Positions 35,623 through 47,193 of a DNA stretch of 64,000 nucleotides are shown here, piece after piece. A program made the position numbers and the translations under genes. The DNA lies in contig CP065590.1 of the NCBI GenBank assembly GCA_016025055.1, forward strand, positions 3,596,001-3,660,000, read 5' to 3'. The notes under the pieces are model-generated. The model had not been told where the DNA came from. It did no database searches and saw only the letters and a list, made by a program, of their open reading frames with translations. Positions within the stretch are counted from its first letter, which is position 1; each line of letters opens with the position of its first letter. This DNA comes from Chryseobacterium indologenes (GTDB lineage: Bacteria; Bacteroidota; Bacteroidia; Flavobacteriales; Weeksellaceae).

Positions 35623-35830
35623 TAGAAACTATAGCGAAACAATATCAACTTAAAGCAAGAATGCAATTTACTGGAGTAATCGTAATTCCAAAAGTGCAGT
35701 TCGTGAATGCTTTGTATGATATTAGTAAATGCTTGAACATTCTCTATTTCTACAAACTGGATGATGCCTAAATGTAATAACAAATTTACGCTTCTCCATT
35801 TATAATTCAAACATCAAGAAGTAAAACTGA

Positions 35831-36649
35831 ATGGATAAATATTACAATGAAACGATACAGAAACTGGAAACATCAATCAACGAATTAGAGATTGAAGCTG
35901 ATTATTCTATTGAACGGATAGAAGCGATTATAGATATCATCCTTAAAAGCTTGTCTAAAATAAAGGAATATGTTTTAAATAGAGGTTTTAAAAATATTGA
36001 TGAGGAAATACATTTTTTCAAACATCAGAAACCTGTCATTGTTGCAAAGCTCATTTACTATAATGCCATCTATAAAATCGAAACAAAAAAACCTAACGGA
36101 ACTAAGCCTATCAGGAAATACCTCAATGAAGAATTGAACAAGCTCAAACGGTATTTCGACAACAATCTTGAATTTTATAAATACTACCGAACAAATAACT
36201 CATTTATTGATGATAAGCTATTTATCAGGGGTAAATATGATATAAAATTAAGTTTAGACACCATTTATTTTGAAACCGACCATAGATTTTCTACCATAGC
36301 CGATTACAAAGCAGCCAAGATACTGGCAAACGATTTAATACAAGTTTATATTGAAGACCAACTGAATAATAACAATCAGAAGACACCATCTAACAGTTTC
36401 TCTTTAAATTGGGAAGAGAGCAAAACAGCATTAACTGAATTGATTTACGCACTGCATTCGCAGGGTGCATTTGGCAATGCAGATATAATAGCCATCGCCA
36501 AAACATTTGAATGTACATTTAATATTAGTTTGGGCGATTTCTATCATACATTTATGGAACTTAAAGCCCGAAAAATAAACCGTACCAAATTCCTTGACAG
36601 CCTAAGAGAAAGCCTGCTTAAAAAAATGGACGAAGAGGATGAAATATAA
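35831..36649 (+). CDS. RteC-domain regulator (copy 1)
   Basis: A 272-aa protein with the RteC pattern: a helical N-terminal half (EEIHFFKHQKPVIVAKLIYYNAIYKIE), EFYKYYRTNNSFIDDKLFIRGKYD in the middle and a C-terminal winged HTH-like region (LTELIYALHSQGAFG...). RteC of CTnDOT activates excision genes. The second copy at 48.1-49.0 kb shows the same landmarks but differs clearly in sequence. It converges on the large helicase gene, with only nine bases between stops. Confidence 0.83.
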   Translation: MDKYYNETIQKLETSINELEIEADYSIERIEAIIDIILKSLSKIKEYVLNRGFKNIDEEIHFFKHQKPVIVAKLIYYNAIYKIETKKPNGTKPIRKYLNEELNKLKRYFDNNLEFYKYYRTNNSFIDDKLFIRGKYDIKLSLDTIYFETDHRFSTIADYKAAKILANDLIQVYIEDQLNNNNQKTPSNSFSLNWEESKTALTELIYALHSQGAFGNADIIAIAKTFECTFNISLGDFYHTFMELKARKINRTKFLDSLRESLLKKMDEEDEI

Positions 36650-36658
36650 TAAACATTC

Positions 36659-39600
36659 TTATAAGACCCCACGAGGCAAATGAATACCTTTTGTCCGTAC
36701 AATATTCTCCGAATTGTTTGCTGTTTGCTTTTGTTTCTCGACCTGCTCCGCTGGTTCTTCTTTCGTTTCCGGAGTAATAGACAACTGTATCTTCCGTTCA
36801 ACGGCAGCCAGTTCCGTTTTGAGTTCACTCAATCGGTTTTCTTTAGACCACGAACCGTTTACCACTTCCTGAAGAACAGGTAAATCCTTTTGTATTTCCG
36901 CAATTTTCTTTTTTCCTGTTCGATATAGCCGGGCAACTTCTCCAGTGCATTAAGGAAGTTCATAACAGCCAGCTTTTCATCTTTGGCGATGATACCGTTG
37001 TTGTAGGTGTATTTGATATTCCCCTCGCCCTGTACCAAAAAGCGGTTTACCCGTATATCCACGCCCTCTTTTTCAGACATTTCGGTTTTGACCAATAAGG
37101 TAAAACCGTACAGGCTTCCTATTTCTTCGTACTGACCTCCGGTGCGGGCTTTGTCCGCAAGCTGGTTGAGCTTTGCACCGATTTGTTTAATATCCGCATT
37201 GGGCGGTAAGCCGTCCAATTGTACAGGATTTGCGATTGTGCCGTCCGAACGTTTTTGGATACGCCCTTGCAGATTATTCCAATCAAGGCTCATACGGTCA
37301 AAGCGGGATAGGGCTTTATCAAGTTCAGCCGTATAGTCTTCCAATTTGTACTTCGCACTATACTTTGAACGGTTAAACGCCTGTTTTTCGCTTTCTAATC
37401 CGGCAATCTGTTTTTCTAATTTGGCTTTATCCAACAGGTCGGTATTTCCCGAAAGGATAGCTACATATTCCGAAAAGTTCATTCCCGATTTTTCGTCCAT
37501 ACTACCCTCGTCAATGGTTCGTTTGCCGAGATTGTTATTTTTTAATTGGTCTATGAATAGCTGTTTGTTGTACAGCAGGTTAAACTTGTAGCTATCTAAT
37601 GATTTTTCTACGGCATAGATAATCACATCTACCTTGTTCTCTGCAAAGAACTTGGCAATTTCATTGCCTTTTCGGACTGCCCGACCGTCCCTTTGAGCAA
37701 GGTCGCTTGGTCTCCACGGTGTGTCCAGGTGATGAACGGCAACTGCTCTTTTCTGTGCATTCACACCTGTACCCAACATACTTGTAGAACCGAACAGCAC
37801 ACGGATTTTACCCTCGTTCATTCCTTTGATAAGCTCCTTACGCTGCTTATCATTTTTGGCTTCCTGTATAAAACGGACTTCGTGTGCAGGGATGCCGTGG
37901 TCTTCCACGAGCTTGCGTTTGATTTCGGAGTACACATTCCATTCGCCCGACTTGTAGGTTCCTAAATCCGAAAAAACGAACTGCGTTCCTTTCTGTGCGT
38001 TGTATTGGTTATAATACTTGGCAAGGTTTGCGGCACAATGCGAAGCCTTGCTATCAGGGTGGTCATCATACGCACCGCTTACCATACGCATATCAAGCGA
38101 CATTTTACGGGCATAGTCCGTAGCGATAAGCATCTTTGCTTTTTCTTCGCTTTGACTTAACGGAGGTCTGCCCAACAGTTCTGCATTTCCTGTTTTAGCA
38201 AACTCCATTAGCTTTTTAATAAAATCTTCCTGGTCGGGAGTAGGCGGTATGTTATACAATACCTCGTTCTTATTAGGTCGGTCAATACCAATATCCTTTG
38301 CCGTTCTGTAATCTGTAATTTCGGAATAGAATTGAGCCAGTTCCGGTACTTTTATAAAGTAGCGAAAACGCTCTTTTGCCACAATATTATTAGCAACCGA
38401 AAATTCATAATCGGTCGTTTTTCTTGCATAAATGGCTGCCCAGGCATCAAAAGAGTGAATACCCTGTTTTTCCATTGCCCGTGGTCGCAGGTATTTGAAC
38501 AGTAGGTACAATTCCGTCAGCGAATTACTGATAGTTGTTCCCGAAAGGAAAGTTGCTCCCATATCGGCATTTGTGCGTTCCTGAATGGTACGGATAGCAA
38601 AGAGCAGGTTCAATGCCTTTTGGCTACCGTCCACATTGCCCAATCCGGCAACTCTTGTATGCCTTGTATTGAACATCAGGTTTTTGAACTGATGACTTTC
38701 ATCTACGAACAAATGGTCAATACCCATCATCTTAAAATCCACTACATCATCCTTGCGGTTTTCAATATCGTGTTGCAGGGTTTTAAGTTTGACTTCGAGG
38801 TTTTCTTTCCGCTTGATTACTCCGGCGAGCATCCCTCTGGTAACTTCCTTGCCTTGCGATTGCAGTGCATCGAGGTTTCGCTCTACGCTATCCAATTCGA
38901 TTTCGAGGATTTCCTTTCGTATTTCGGACGACTGCGGTATCATACCGAATTGGTCGTGTGTGAGGATTACACAATCCCAATCGTTGTTTTTAATATCCCC
39001 GAAAATCCGCAGGCGTTTTTGGGGCGTAAAATCTTCCTTGCCCGGAAACAGGATTTTGGCGTGTGGGTAAGCGGTGCGGTAGGCTTCTGCAATTTCGTGA
39101 ACATTGCTTTTCAGCCCGATAATCATCGGTTTGTGTGCCAATCCCAAACGTTTCATTTCCTGTGCTGCGGTACACATTACCAACGTTTTCCCAGCACCTA
39201 CTTCGTGGTCGCAGATAGCACCCTTGTTCAGCTTTATCATCCAAACGGTGTCCTTTTGGCTTGAATACAGGTCTTCAATGCCCAATGCCTTACGGTCTAA
39301 GCCCGGAAAGTCCTGATGCGTTCCGTCATAGTTTGGTCGGACAAAGCAGTTAAAAGTATCGTTGTATTGGTCGGTCAGCCTGCTTTTAAATTCATCGTTT
39401 TGAGCGTGGAGCCATTCGGTAAAGGCGGTACGGATTTCATCAATCTTGGTGTTCGCCATTTGTATGGCTTCCATATCCCGCACTTTGACCTCTTGGTCGC
39501 CAACCGTAATCTTTTTGGTAATATCAGGCGTGGTATTGACAAGGGCGTGTTTGAGCAGGGCAATCCCGTCAAACGTTCTGCTTTCAGCTTTGACAGCGTA

Positions 39601-42083
39601 TTTCTCCCATATATGCAAATTCTTACGGTCGCACTTTACTGAAAAGTCATCGGAGCTTTCAGAATAATGAACGAGTACGTCCGTATCAAAAAGATGTGAA
39701 GCAAATCGGGCATAAATACCTGTGGGTATCCAGCGTTCGCCCAAATTAAAATCAAGTTCCTCAAATTCGATACGTCTTGGTCGGGCTTCTTCCAAAACGG
39801 TAAGGCTTGCTTTGGCTTCGGTATCAGCAGGGTTGTTTTCAATGTAGGTTCGTACTTCTTGAGCTTTCTCTACTACATTCCCTGCAATCCAGCGTTCGGC
39901 TATTTCATATTCCTTTTGTAAAGGATTGTAGTAAATACGACCGTGTAAGGCTTCTTTCAAAGCATCATCGGTCATACCGCTGATTTCGGACATATAGTCC
40001 AAATCCACGCTTCCGTATTTGTTCAGCGAAGCCGCTAACGCTTCTTCTGGATTGTCCGTTGCTATAGTTAAGGTGGAGAAACTTACCGGACGGCTGAATA
40101 TATCCGCCTTATGGGTTACGCCACCAACGATACGCTCCAAATAAGGGATTTCCTTACCGGAGCTATCCGTTTTGATGAGCTTGATATTATCGGCACTGTT
40201 AAGGTTTCCATACCTTTTGACAAAGGCATCGTAAAGGCGGTTAAGGTTCTCCCTTTCTTCCTTGTGTTCGGTCTGAAACTTTGCCTCTTTATGGTAAAGG
40301 TCTTGGTAAACATCACGTACAGCAATGTACGCTTCGGCTCTTGCTTTTTGTAAGGTCGGTAACTGCAAAGGGTGGAAAACTGCCGTACCGTCTGCTATAT
40401 CTACATCTTGCAGATGACCGACCCAACCATTATCCACAACAAGACAATTGTTACGGTGGTACGATTGCAGTTCGCCACTATAAGGAGCAGGTTCGGGAAT
40501 AGTATTGGGAACGGCTGGCTTATTAGCTTGGCCATTCCCGTTTATTTGTGAAAACAGGTCGCCGATAGTTTCCTGTTTTTGCCGTTGGCTGACGTATTTC
40601 CATTAGTGGCTCTATTGGTAACAGGAGGCGTATAAGGTTGCGGCATCGCACTACTGAACAGGTCAGGTTGGCGACCTATTGCACCTCTTCTTTTGTTGGT
40701 GCTTTGCCTTTTAACTTGTGTCGTTCTTTTGGGCGGAGCAGTAACTATTACAGGTTCGTTCGCATTCTCAAACAGGTCGAAGATGCTTAGTTGCTTTAAT
40801 TCCTGCGGACTTTCCCGATTGATTATAGGAACTGATAAAGATTGTATTTCCGGTTGAATGGTTACAGGTTCGATAACCAGAGGTGTAACCGTTGGTTCAA
40901 TCGGAATTTGTATTACAGGCTCATCGTTCTGTTCGCCTTTGTATAAATTCAAATTCAGGTGCTTACCAAAATCTTCGGAAAGCATTTGTTTGAGGTCTTT
41001 GGCAATTCCCTCAATACCGTCTTTATGCGTATAGATGAGTGCAGGTTGCCCGTAAGGGTCGGTATCTAATCTGCGGTCGGTATGCACAATCCTTGTGCTG
41101 TCCTGAAAGAGCGCATTGCCCGGAGTATTATATTCTGTTTGCCTGCTTTGGCAAAACAGATCTTCCCTTTCGGTCAGACCTTGTTTTGCTGTGTTCCTTT
41201 GCAGGATAATCAGGTCGCTTCCGACTTCCGTACCTGCATATTCCGTAAATAGGTTGTTGGGGAAGCGAACAACCGAAACCAAATCATTATCCTGCATCAA
41301 CGCCCTGCGTATGGGTTCATTCTTAGGACTATTCAGAATGCCCTGTGAAGTAATATAAGCCAGCAAACCGCCCTCACGGAGCATATCAGCACCTTTCAGG
41401 AAAAAGTAATTGTGTATGCTTCGGGCAGCCTGTACTTTTGCGCTATCCCTGTTTCGGGAATAGGAAAGGTCGAAAACGGAAGTATCGCCAAAGGGAATGT
41501 TACTGGCAATTACATCATAGCTGTTCTGTTCCTTTTCGGGGATTTCTTCAAAACCGCTTATACGAATATTGCTTTCGGGATAAAGCTGTTTTAAAATCTT
41601 TCCTGTCAGCAAATCCTTTTCATAAGCGGTAACATTGGCTTTTTGGTTTTCTGAAAAAGATTGAATGAATGAGCCGATACCTGCGGAGGGTTCGAGGAAT
41701 TTATCAATGTTCAGACCTCTTTCACGCAAGGTTGTAGAAATCGCATCTATGACCTGTGGCGGTGTGTAAAAAGCTGTCAGCACAGAGCTTTTCATACTAT
41801 CCACGTACCTGCGGTATTGCTTATCATCTTCGGAATGTTCTTTTAATAGCTGGTGGAGTTCCTGCGTAACTGGGAAAAGGTCGTGTTCTGTTTTTCTCCA
41901 ATGATTGATGTCTATATCGTCCGCTATGGGATTAAGTACGAATTTAAGACCGCCAAATCCGCTATAACGCATCATTGACAGTCTTTCGCCTACAGTGGCT
42001 TGCCGTTTCTCCTTTTCCAGTTTAAAAGCAATTCGCAGGGCATCAATGTTCTGTTGGAGATGTTGCTTTTTACTGAAGCCCAT
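36659..42083 (-). pseudogene. Giant ICE DNA methylase/helicase protein, broken at two homopolymers
   Basis: Three pieces read as one gene of about 1,800 codons: 40542-42083 (N-terminal), 36859-40437 (middle) and 36659-36865 (C-terminal). The plus-strand T-run at 40576-40580 (5 bases, 6 needed) and the T-run at 36909-36914 (6, 7 needed) cause the breaks. The N-terminal part is an N6-adenine methylase-like domain (FLEPSAGIGSF, then SNIPFG at the NPPY position). The middle is an SNF2-type helicase: [10 protein letters not shown] as motif [10 protein letters not shown] as motif II, and [11 protein letters not shown] as motif VI. The end is a coiled coil. Such proteins are conserved in Bacteroidota ICEs and may protect or process the element DNA. 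The start overlaps the DUF1896 gene. Confidence 0.87.
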
Positions 42084-42507
42084 TTTCCTCTATCCATATT
42101 GCAATGGTTCCGGTTATTTCGGTATAGAGCAGGTCGTACTCTGTGCTATAAGCGAAATCATCGGTTAGTTGATAGCCGGAGAAAACAGGCTCACAAACAG
42201 GGAACATTTTCAGGGCGAACGGTCGCAGTTCCTCATCTGCCATTATGGTATCAAACTCATTGCATACCACCTGAAAAACGGTATCGAATTTGGAGAAATG
42301 CAAGCCCTCAAACAGAATGTAGTTGGCTATCTCGTTGCATTGCTCAATAGCGTTTCCCGAATGAAAAGCACCTTCGTAGGCATTGGCAGCCCACGAAGAA
42401 CGTTGCTCAATAAATTTTTGGTCGTTTGCCTTTTCGGGAAAGCTGGTGTTTAATAATTCTTGCAGTCGCAACCTGAAATACGATAGGTCTTTTTGCTGTA
42501 CATCCAT
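42070..42507 (-). CDS. DUF1896 protein
   Basis: A 145-aa mostly helical protein (LQELLNTSFPEKANDQKFIEQRSSWAANAYEGAF) that matches DUF1896, a family found beside the large methylase/helicase in CTnDOT-like ICEs. Its last codons overlap the start of that gene by 14 bases, so they are coupled. A role as a helper of the large protein is plausible but untested. Confidence 0.83.
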   Translation of the reverse strand: MDVQQKDLSYFRLRLQELLNTSFPEKANDQKFIEQRSSWAANAYEGAFHSGNAIEQCNEIANYILFEGLHFSKFDTVFQVVCNEFDTIMADEELRPFALKMFPVCEPVFSGYQLTDDFAYSTEYDLLYTEITGTIAIWIEENGLQ

Positions 42508-42626
42508 ACTATTATTTGTTTTAGAATTTTACTTGAAGCCTAAAATTATAGCAGTAGATAAGAGCCTTTACAGAAGTGGCAGGGTTTGGCTTTGAGAGGC
42601 AGGATTTGGCGTAATGGGCAATAAAA

Positions 42627-42648
42627 AACCTCTGAATATTCAGAGGTT
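42627..42648 (-). terminator. Terminator after the ORF6N gene
   Basis: A perfect 9-bp stem aacctctga/tcagaggtt with loop atat lies just past the ORF6N stop (42653); on the minus strand it is followed by six T. It ends the DUF3945-topB-ORF6N transcript. Confidence 0.85.
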
Positions 42649-42652
42649 CGTT

Positions 42653-43531
42653 CTATGAGTTTTTTAAGATTTGAAGCATCCTGCCAACTTCAATATCCAT
42701 TCTCGAAAAGGCAAACCATTTTTTGCCCAGGTCTTTGAGTGATGCTCCGATATGGTAGAGTTCTGTATCGTCAATTATCATAAATCGGTCGTGAGCATCG
42801 GAAAAGACCTCAACTTCTATATTCGGATATTGGCTGTTATACCGTTGTAAGTCCAGCCGTAGCTGATTGCTGATGCTTTTGGTATAGATTGTTGCGGTTA
42901 CATTATTATTCCGTTTACCCAATAAAGTCAATACCGTATCATCTACATAATTATCCAGCAGGATAATGGAGGTTTTAGCACTTCGCACAATGTCGGAAAC
43001 AAAGGTATAAGCATCGAAAATCTGTCCGTTGTAGAAAATACCTTTTTCGCTGTGGAGCTTGTCGCTTTCCAATGCTTTAAAAATCTCCTCAAATTTTTGG
43101 TCGGCTTGTAATTGTTTCAGTTCTATGTGGTCCAAACGATGAAATAGCGAAGCATTGCTGATAAGCATTTTTCGCATTTCTACAAAGGCATTCATAATCT
43201 CAACACTGACCTTTACGGCTACATCGCTACGCAATAATGCGGACATCATTGCCACTCCTTGTTCCGAAAATGCAAAGGGTAGCGTACGCCGACCACCTCG
43301 CCCGATGTTTGAGGTGCCAAATTGGTACTTCAAAGATTTTGCTTCTTGTTCGGCAAGCTGAAAGCAAAAAGTTTCGGGAAAGCGGTTCTCATTTCTCTTT
43401 ACAACCCTGTTTAGTGCTTTCGTTTCTGCTTTATAGAGCATTGCTAAATCAGTGTCAAGAATAACTTGCTTACCTCTAATAGTATGGATAAGCGGAGCAA
43501 TTTCTTTTTGGGATATGGTAATATCGGTCAT
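42653..43531 (-). CDS. ORF6N-domain protein with PLD-like C-terminal region
   Basis: A 292-aa protein. The N-terminal 110 residues are an ORF6N (KilA-N-related) DNA-binding domain: IRGKQVILDTDLAMLYKAETKALNRVVKRN and RGGRRTLPFAFSEQGVAM. The C-terminal part has HDRFMIIDDTELYHIGASLK, which resembles one HKD motif of PLD-like enzymes with Lys replaced by Arg (H-D-R). Such proteins are common in ICEs and phages; the role is unknown. It overlaps the topB stop by four bases. Confidence 0.85.
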   Translation of the reverse strand: MTDITISQKEIAPLIHTIRGKQVILDTDLAMLYKAETKALNRVVKRNENRFPETFCFQLAEQEAKSLKYQFGTSNIGRGGRRTLPFAFSEQGVAMMSALLRSDVAVKVSVEIMNAFVEMRKMLISNASLFHRLDHIELKQLQADQKFEEIFKALESDKLHSEKGIFYNGQIFDAYTFVSDIVRSAKTSIILLDNYVDDTVLTLLGKRNNNVTATIYTKSISNQLRLDLQRYNSQYPNIEVEVFSDAHDRFMIIDDTELYHIGASLKDLGKKWFAFSRMDIEVGRMLQILKNS

Positions 43532-45612
43532 CGTCTTTTTGATTTTTGATTTTCAAACTCAAAAGAGGTTGTACAATCCTCTTTCAATACGATATACGCA
43601 TCGAATTTCTTTCCTGCCTTGCTTTTCATCCCTTTGATAAGTGAAGTTTTCCTTTTATTGACAAGGCTTTCAATATCAGCTATGCCTATTTGTATGCCAC
43701 ACACGTTGCGGAACTGAACCCAATTACAAGCCTCATCAGGACACTTCACAATTTTATCACGGATAATGAGTTGCTGGCTTTTACATTTCGGGCAAATGAG
43801 TTGTGGTAGGTTATTTTGAGCAATGGAAGTTTGCAGCAATTCATCGGTAATAGACGAAGCATAAGTTTCCATTTCTTTTTGAAATGCCCCTGCATCCGTT
43901 TCGTGGTTTTCTATTTTCTGCAATGCGAGTTCCCATTCGGCTGTCATTGCCACGTCCGCAATTTTCCGTTCTTTAACCAATTCATATACTTGCAATCCTT
44001 TTTCGGTAGGGATTAAGGATTTCTTTTCCCGTTGGATATAATTGCGGGTAAACAAGGTTTCAATTATTGCGGCTCTTGTAGCCGGAGTGCCAATACCTAT
44101 ATTTTGCAGGGCTTTCCTTTCGTCTTCGTTTTCAATTTCCTTGCCTGCACTTTCCATAGCCGACAAAAGCCCTGCTTCGGTATATAATACAGGTGGTTTC
44201 GTTTTCTTTTCCAAAACGGTTGCTTCCTTGATTTTGAGTTCATCGCCTTTTTTCAGTTCGGGCAAATCCTGTACAGGTTCGGTATCATCATCGGAGAAAC
44301 TGCCTTTGATAGAACGCCAACCTGCTTCTATAACCTTACAACCCTTTGCCGTAAAATCATAATGCAATGCCTGTAAACTTACATCGGTTATCTCTTTGAT
44401 GCAGGCTTGTGAAAGGACTTCGAGCAATCGAAAGGCAATCATATCATAAACGGAATTTTCCTTTGCGTTCAGAGCTGATGGGATTTTATCAGTAATCAAT
44501 AATCCGTGGTGGTCGGTAACACGCAAATCGTTTACAATACGTTTATTAAAACGTCCCCATTTCATTTTTGATACAGCTTGCTTACAAGTTTCTCTGTCCT
44601 GCAAAGCTCTTACAAGGTTGGGTACTTCAGCCCAAACATCTTCGGGAATATATTTGCTTCCGGTACGTGGGTATGTGATAAACTTCTTTTCGTAGAGGCT
44701 TTGGGCAATATTCAGCGTTTCTTCCGCAGGAAGGTTCAGCTTTTTGTTGGCTTCTTTTTGCAATCCGGTAAGATCGAACAATAAAGGTGGTTGCTCTGTA
44801 ACACTTTTGGTTTCCACCGATGTAACCGTTGCCGTTTCGTTTCGCTGAATGGCTTTCAGCGTATCATCGGCAAGTTTTTGGTCTTCCCATTTTGTTTTGG
44901 AAATGCTTTTAAAATCTATCAGTTCCTTGTTGTGCGATAACTGTATCTGCCAATATTGCTGCACCGAGAAATTTTTATTTTCCAGATAGCGTTTGCATAT
45001 CAAAACCAGTGTAGGCGTTTGCACTCTTCCGAGCGAATAAATGCCATTTCCTGCGGCTATGCTCAACGCCTGTGTAGCATTGATGCCCACGAGCCAATCG
45101 GCACGGCTTCTGGCTTGTGCCGCCTGATACAATCCGTCAAATGCTGCCCCGTCTTTTAGATTATCAAAACCTTGTTTTATGGCTTTTTCGGTAAGCGAAC
45201 TAATCCAAAGGCGTTCAAAGGGCTTCTTGCATTTGAGGTATTCGTAGATATAGCGAAATATCAATTCGCCCTCACGTCCTGCATCGGTAGCAACAATGAT
45301 ACTGCTGCTACGGTTAAAAAGCTGTTCGATGACTTTCAGTTGCTTCAATGCTCCTGTATCGGCAGTATAGCCTTTGTCTTTTTTGACCTTTCGGACGGTC
45401 AGCAAAAATGGGTTTGGGAGTATTGGCAATGATGCTTTATCAAATCCCGATATTCCGTAATCTTCGGGCATTCCCAATCCTATTAAATGACCGAATGCCC
45501 ACGTAACAAAATAGCCGTTACCTGTCAGGTAGCCGTCCTTTTTATCGGATGCTCCCACAAGTCCGGCTATTTCTCTTGCTACGCTTGGTTTTTCTGCAAT
45601 GATTGTTTTCAT
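43528..45612 (-). CDS. topB: DNA topoisomerase III (type IA)
   Basis: A 694-aa type IA topoisomerase that relaxes and decatenates DNA through a single-strand break. It has the Toprim domain (IIAEKPSVAREIA at 4-16, ATDAGREGELI at 108-118) and the catalytic Tyr in FITYPRTGSKY (Y314). A zinc-binding C-terminal segment carries CPKC...CPDEAC. ICE-borne copies are thought to help circle resolution or transfer. It lies six bases after the DUF3945 gene. The ORF is intact and normal in length. Confidence 0.95.
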   Translation of the reverse strand: MKTIIAEKPSVAREIAGLVGASDKKDGYLTGNGYFVTWAFGHLIGLGMPEDYGISGFDKASLPILPNPFLLTVRKVKKDKGYTADTGALKQLKVIEQLFNRSSSIIVATDAGREGELIFRYIYEYLKCKKPFERLWISSLTEKAIKQGFDNLKDGAAFDGLYQAAQARSRADWLVGINATQALSIAAGNGIYSLGRVQTPTLVLICKRYLENKNFSVQQYWQIQLSHNKELIDFKSISKTKWEDQKLADDTLKAIQRNETATVTSVETKSVTEQPPLLFDLTGLQKEANKKLNLPAEETLNIAQSLYEKKFITYPRTGSKYIPEDVWAEVPNLVRALQDRETCKQAVSKMKWGRFNKRIVNDLRVTDHHGLLITDKIPSALNAKENSVYDMIAFRLLEVLSQACIKEITDVSLQALHYDFTAKGCKVIEAGWRSIKGSFSDDDTEPVQDLPELKKGDELKIKEATVLEKKTKPPVLYTEAGLLSAMESAGKEIENEDERKALQNIGIGTPATRAAIIETLFTRNYIQREKKSLIPTEKGLQVYELVKERKIADVAMTAEWELALQKIENHETDAGAFQKEMETYASSITDELLQTSIAQNNLPQLICPKCKSQQLIIRDKIVKCPDEACNWVQFRNVCGIQIGIADIESLVNKRKTSLIKGMKSKAGKKFDAYIVLKEDCTTSFEFENQKSKRR

Positions 45613-45618
45613 ACTTGA

Positions 45619-47094
45619 TTACCTTTTTACGCCTTTGGATTTTGCAGGAGCTTTCGGCTTTTCCTGTTGTTCCTGCTGTTGTTTGTTTTTCGGTCTTTGC
45701 TGTCCCGACTTCAAAGGCTCATTGATGTTTTTAGTTGCTTCGTTGGTCTTGCCCTCCGAATTGACGGCAGTTTGCGTTTTATGGGCTTCGGTGGGTTTTA
45801 CCCTTTCTTTATATTGATTAGGAAACTCAAAGCCTGTTTTTCCGGTATCTTTGTTGAAAGTGATATAGCCATTGTACGTTTGTCCTTTCTTATCAACCAG
45901 TCCTGCCATATAAACGGTTTGTCCGGCTTTGAAATCTTTATGCTGCTCATCGGTAAGTTCTTTGCCCCTGAATGTTTTTGGAGCTTCCTGCGGCTGGCTT
46001 TGCTGATTGTTTTGTTGGTTGTTTTGGGTTTGACCATTGGTTTGAGTTTTCCTGTTGGAATTATTGCGGTCAAACAGGAACTCCACATAACGTTTGTCTG
46101 CATTGAATTGTACTGTTGCCGAAAACTCCGTTCCTTTCGTGGAAATCATACCATCTAACTTTAGGGATTTGCCCTCCATTAAAGCTTGCTTTTGCTCATC
46201 GTTCAGTTTTACGCCTTTAATTTCATCGGGAATTTTTATAAAATCTGTCCGTAAGGCAATTACATCATTGGTTAGCCTGTCTATACTGATAATGGACGGC
46301 ATCAGTTCGCCCGTTTTGGAATTGGTCAGGTTAACCACACGCCCCATATTACCTGTTTCGAGCAGGTTCTTTTTGTCCTCATCGGTAAACTTGTGTCCGA
46401 AAAACTCAAAATGCAGGTTGGGTTCTTTTTTGATACCGTGTATTGCTACAATAACATTTCCATCTTCGGCTTGCTGTAAAGACAATCGGGCATCTGTGCG
46501 AAGAACAGAGCCTCCGAAATTAACGCCTATCGGCAAAAGTTCATTGGTTTTGTAACCTCGTAACAAAGGGTCAAGCAGGTTTCTTTTTTCAAGGTATTCC
46601 TTGCTTAATCCGAGGTTTTTCATTGTGTCCCAATCAATCTGCTCCGGCTTGTAGCGATACTCGCTGACTTCCGGTGTTGTTTGTGTTGTTGCCATATTAT
46701 TTTGATTTTCTTGTTTCTTATCCTGTTGCAGTTCTGCTTTTACTTCGTGTTCTTTCATCACTTTTTCGCCTTCGGGAGTGGGCTTATCTACCTGATTTTG
46801 TATTTCTTGTGCTTTTTCAACTGCAATAGGTGCAGGCACTTTGAAGAATGAAAAATTGGTAGGGTTCTTTAGCTGGCTGAAGAAATTAGAGAAGAAGTTG
46901 GAAAAGAAATCACCGCTTTTGTCCACACGCATAAACTGGTTTTGGTTTTTCTTGGTGGGGTCAACGGTTTCCATTTTTCCGTTCTCGTCAATACTCTTTA
47001 CGGCTTGGATTTTCATTTTTTCTTTATCCAGCACCAATAATATGTCCGATAACTGTTCGGGCATTTCCTGCTTATTTGTTGTTTCTTCGCTCAT
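45619..47094 (-). CDS. DUF3945 domain protein of CTnDOT-like ICEs
   Basis: A 491-aa polar protein. The middle has the DUF3945 repeats, such as NLLETGNMGRVVNLTNSKTGE, and KLNDEQKQALMEGKSLKLDG repeated in variant form at FRGKELTDEQHKDFKAGQTV. The tail is Gln/Lys rich (NKQQQEQQEKPKAPAKS). It is always found near topB in this ICE type; function unknown. It heads the DUF3945-topB-ORF6N transcript. Confidence 0.82.
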   Translation of the reverse strand: MSEETTNKQEMPEQLSDILLVLDKEKMKIQAVKSIDENGKMETVDPTKKNQNQFMRVDKSGDFFSNFFSNFFSQLKNPTNFSFFKVPAPIAVEKAQEIQNQVDKPTPEGEKVMKEHEVKAELQQDKKQENQNNMATTQTTPEVSEYRYKPEQIDWDTMKNLGLSKEYLEKRNLLDPLLRGYKTNELLPIGVNFGGSVLRTDARLSLQQAEDGNVIVAIHGIKKEPNLHFEFFGHKFTDEDKKNLLETGNMGRVVNLTNSKTGELMPSIISIDRLTNDVIALRTDFIKIPDEIKGVKLNDEQKQALMEGKSLKLDGMISTKGTEFSATVQFNADKRYVEFLFDRNNSNRKTQTNGQTQNNQQNNQQSQPQEAPKTFRGKELTDEQHKDFKAGQTVYMAGLVDKKGQTYNGYITFNKDTGKTGFEFPNQYKERVKPTEAHKTQTAVNSEGKTNEATKNINEPLKSGQQRPKNKQQQEQQEKPKAPAKSKGVKR

Positions 47095-47193
47095 ATTCTG
47101 AAAATTTTAAAAATTCACTGCCGAATGTAAAATAACCGTTGGCGGTATTGCCCGAAGTGGCACTCAAAGGCAGTCTTTGTCTTTCATTGGCGT

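Noticed and set aside
36680..36883. Plus-strand small frames opposite the helicase gene
   Set aside because: They are antisense shadows of the helicase C-terminal coding sequence, once its frame is repaired.
43155..43464. Plus-strand frames opposite the ORF6N gene
   Set aside because: They mirror well-defined ORF6N coding sequence and have no family features.
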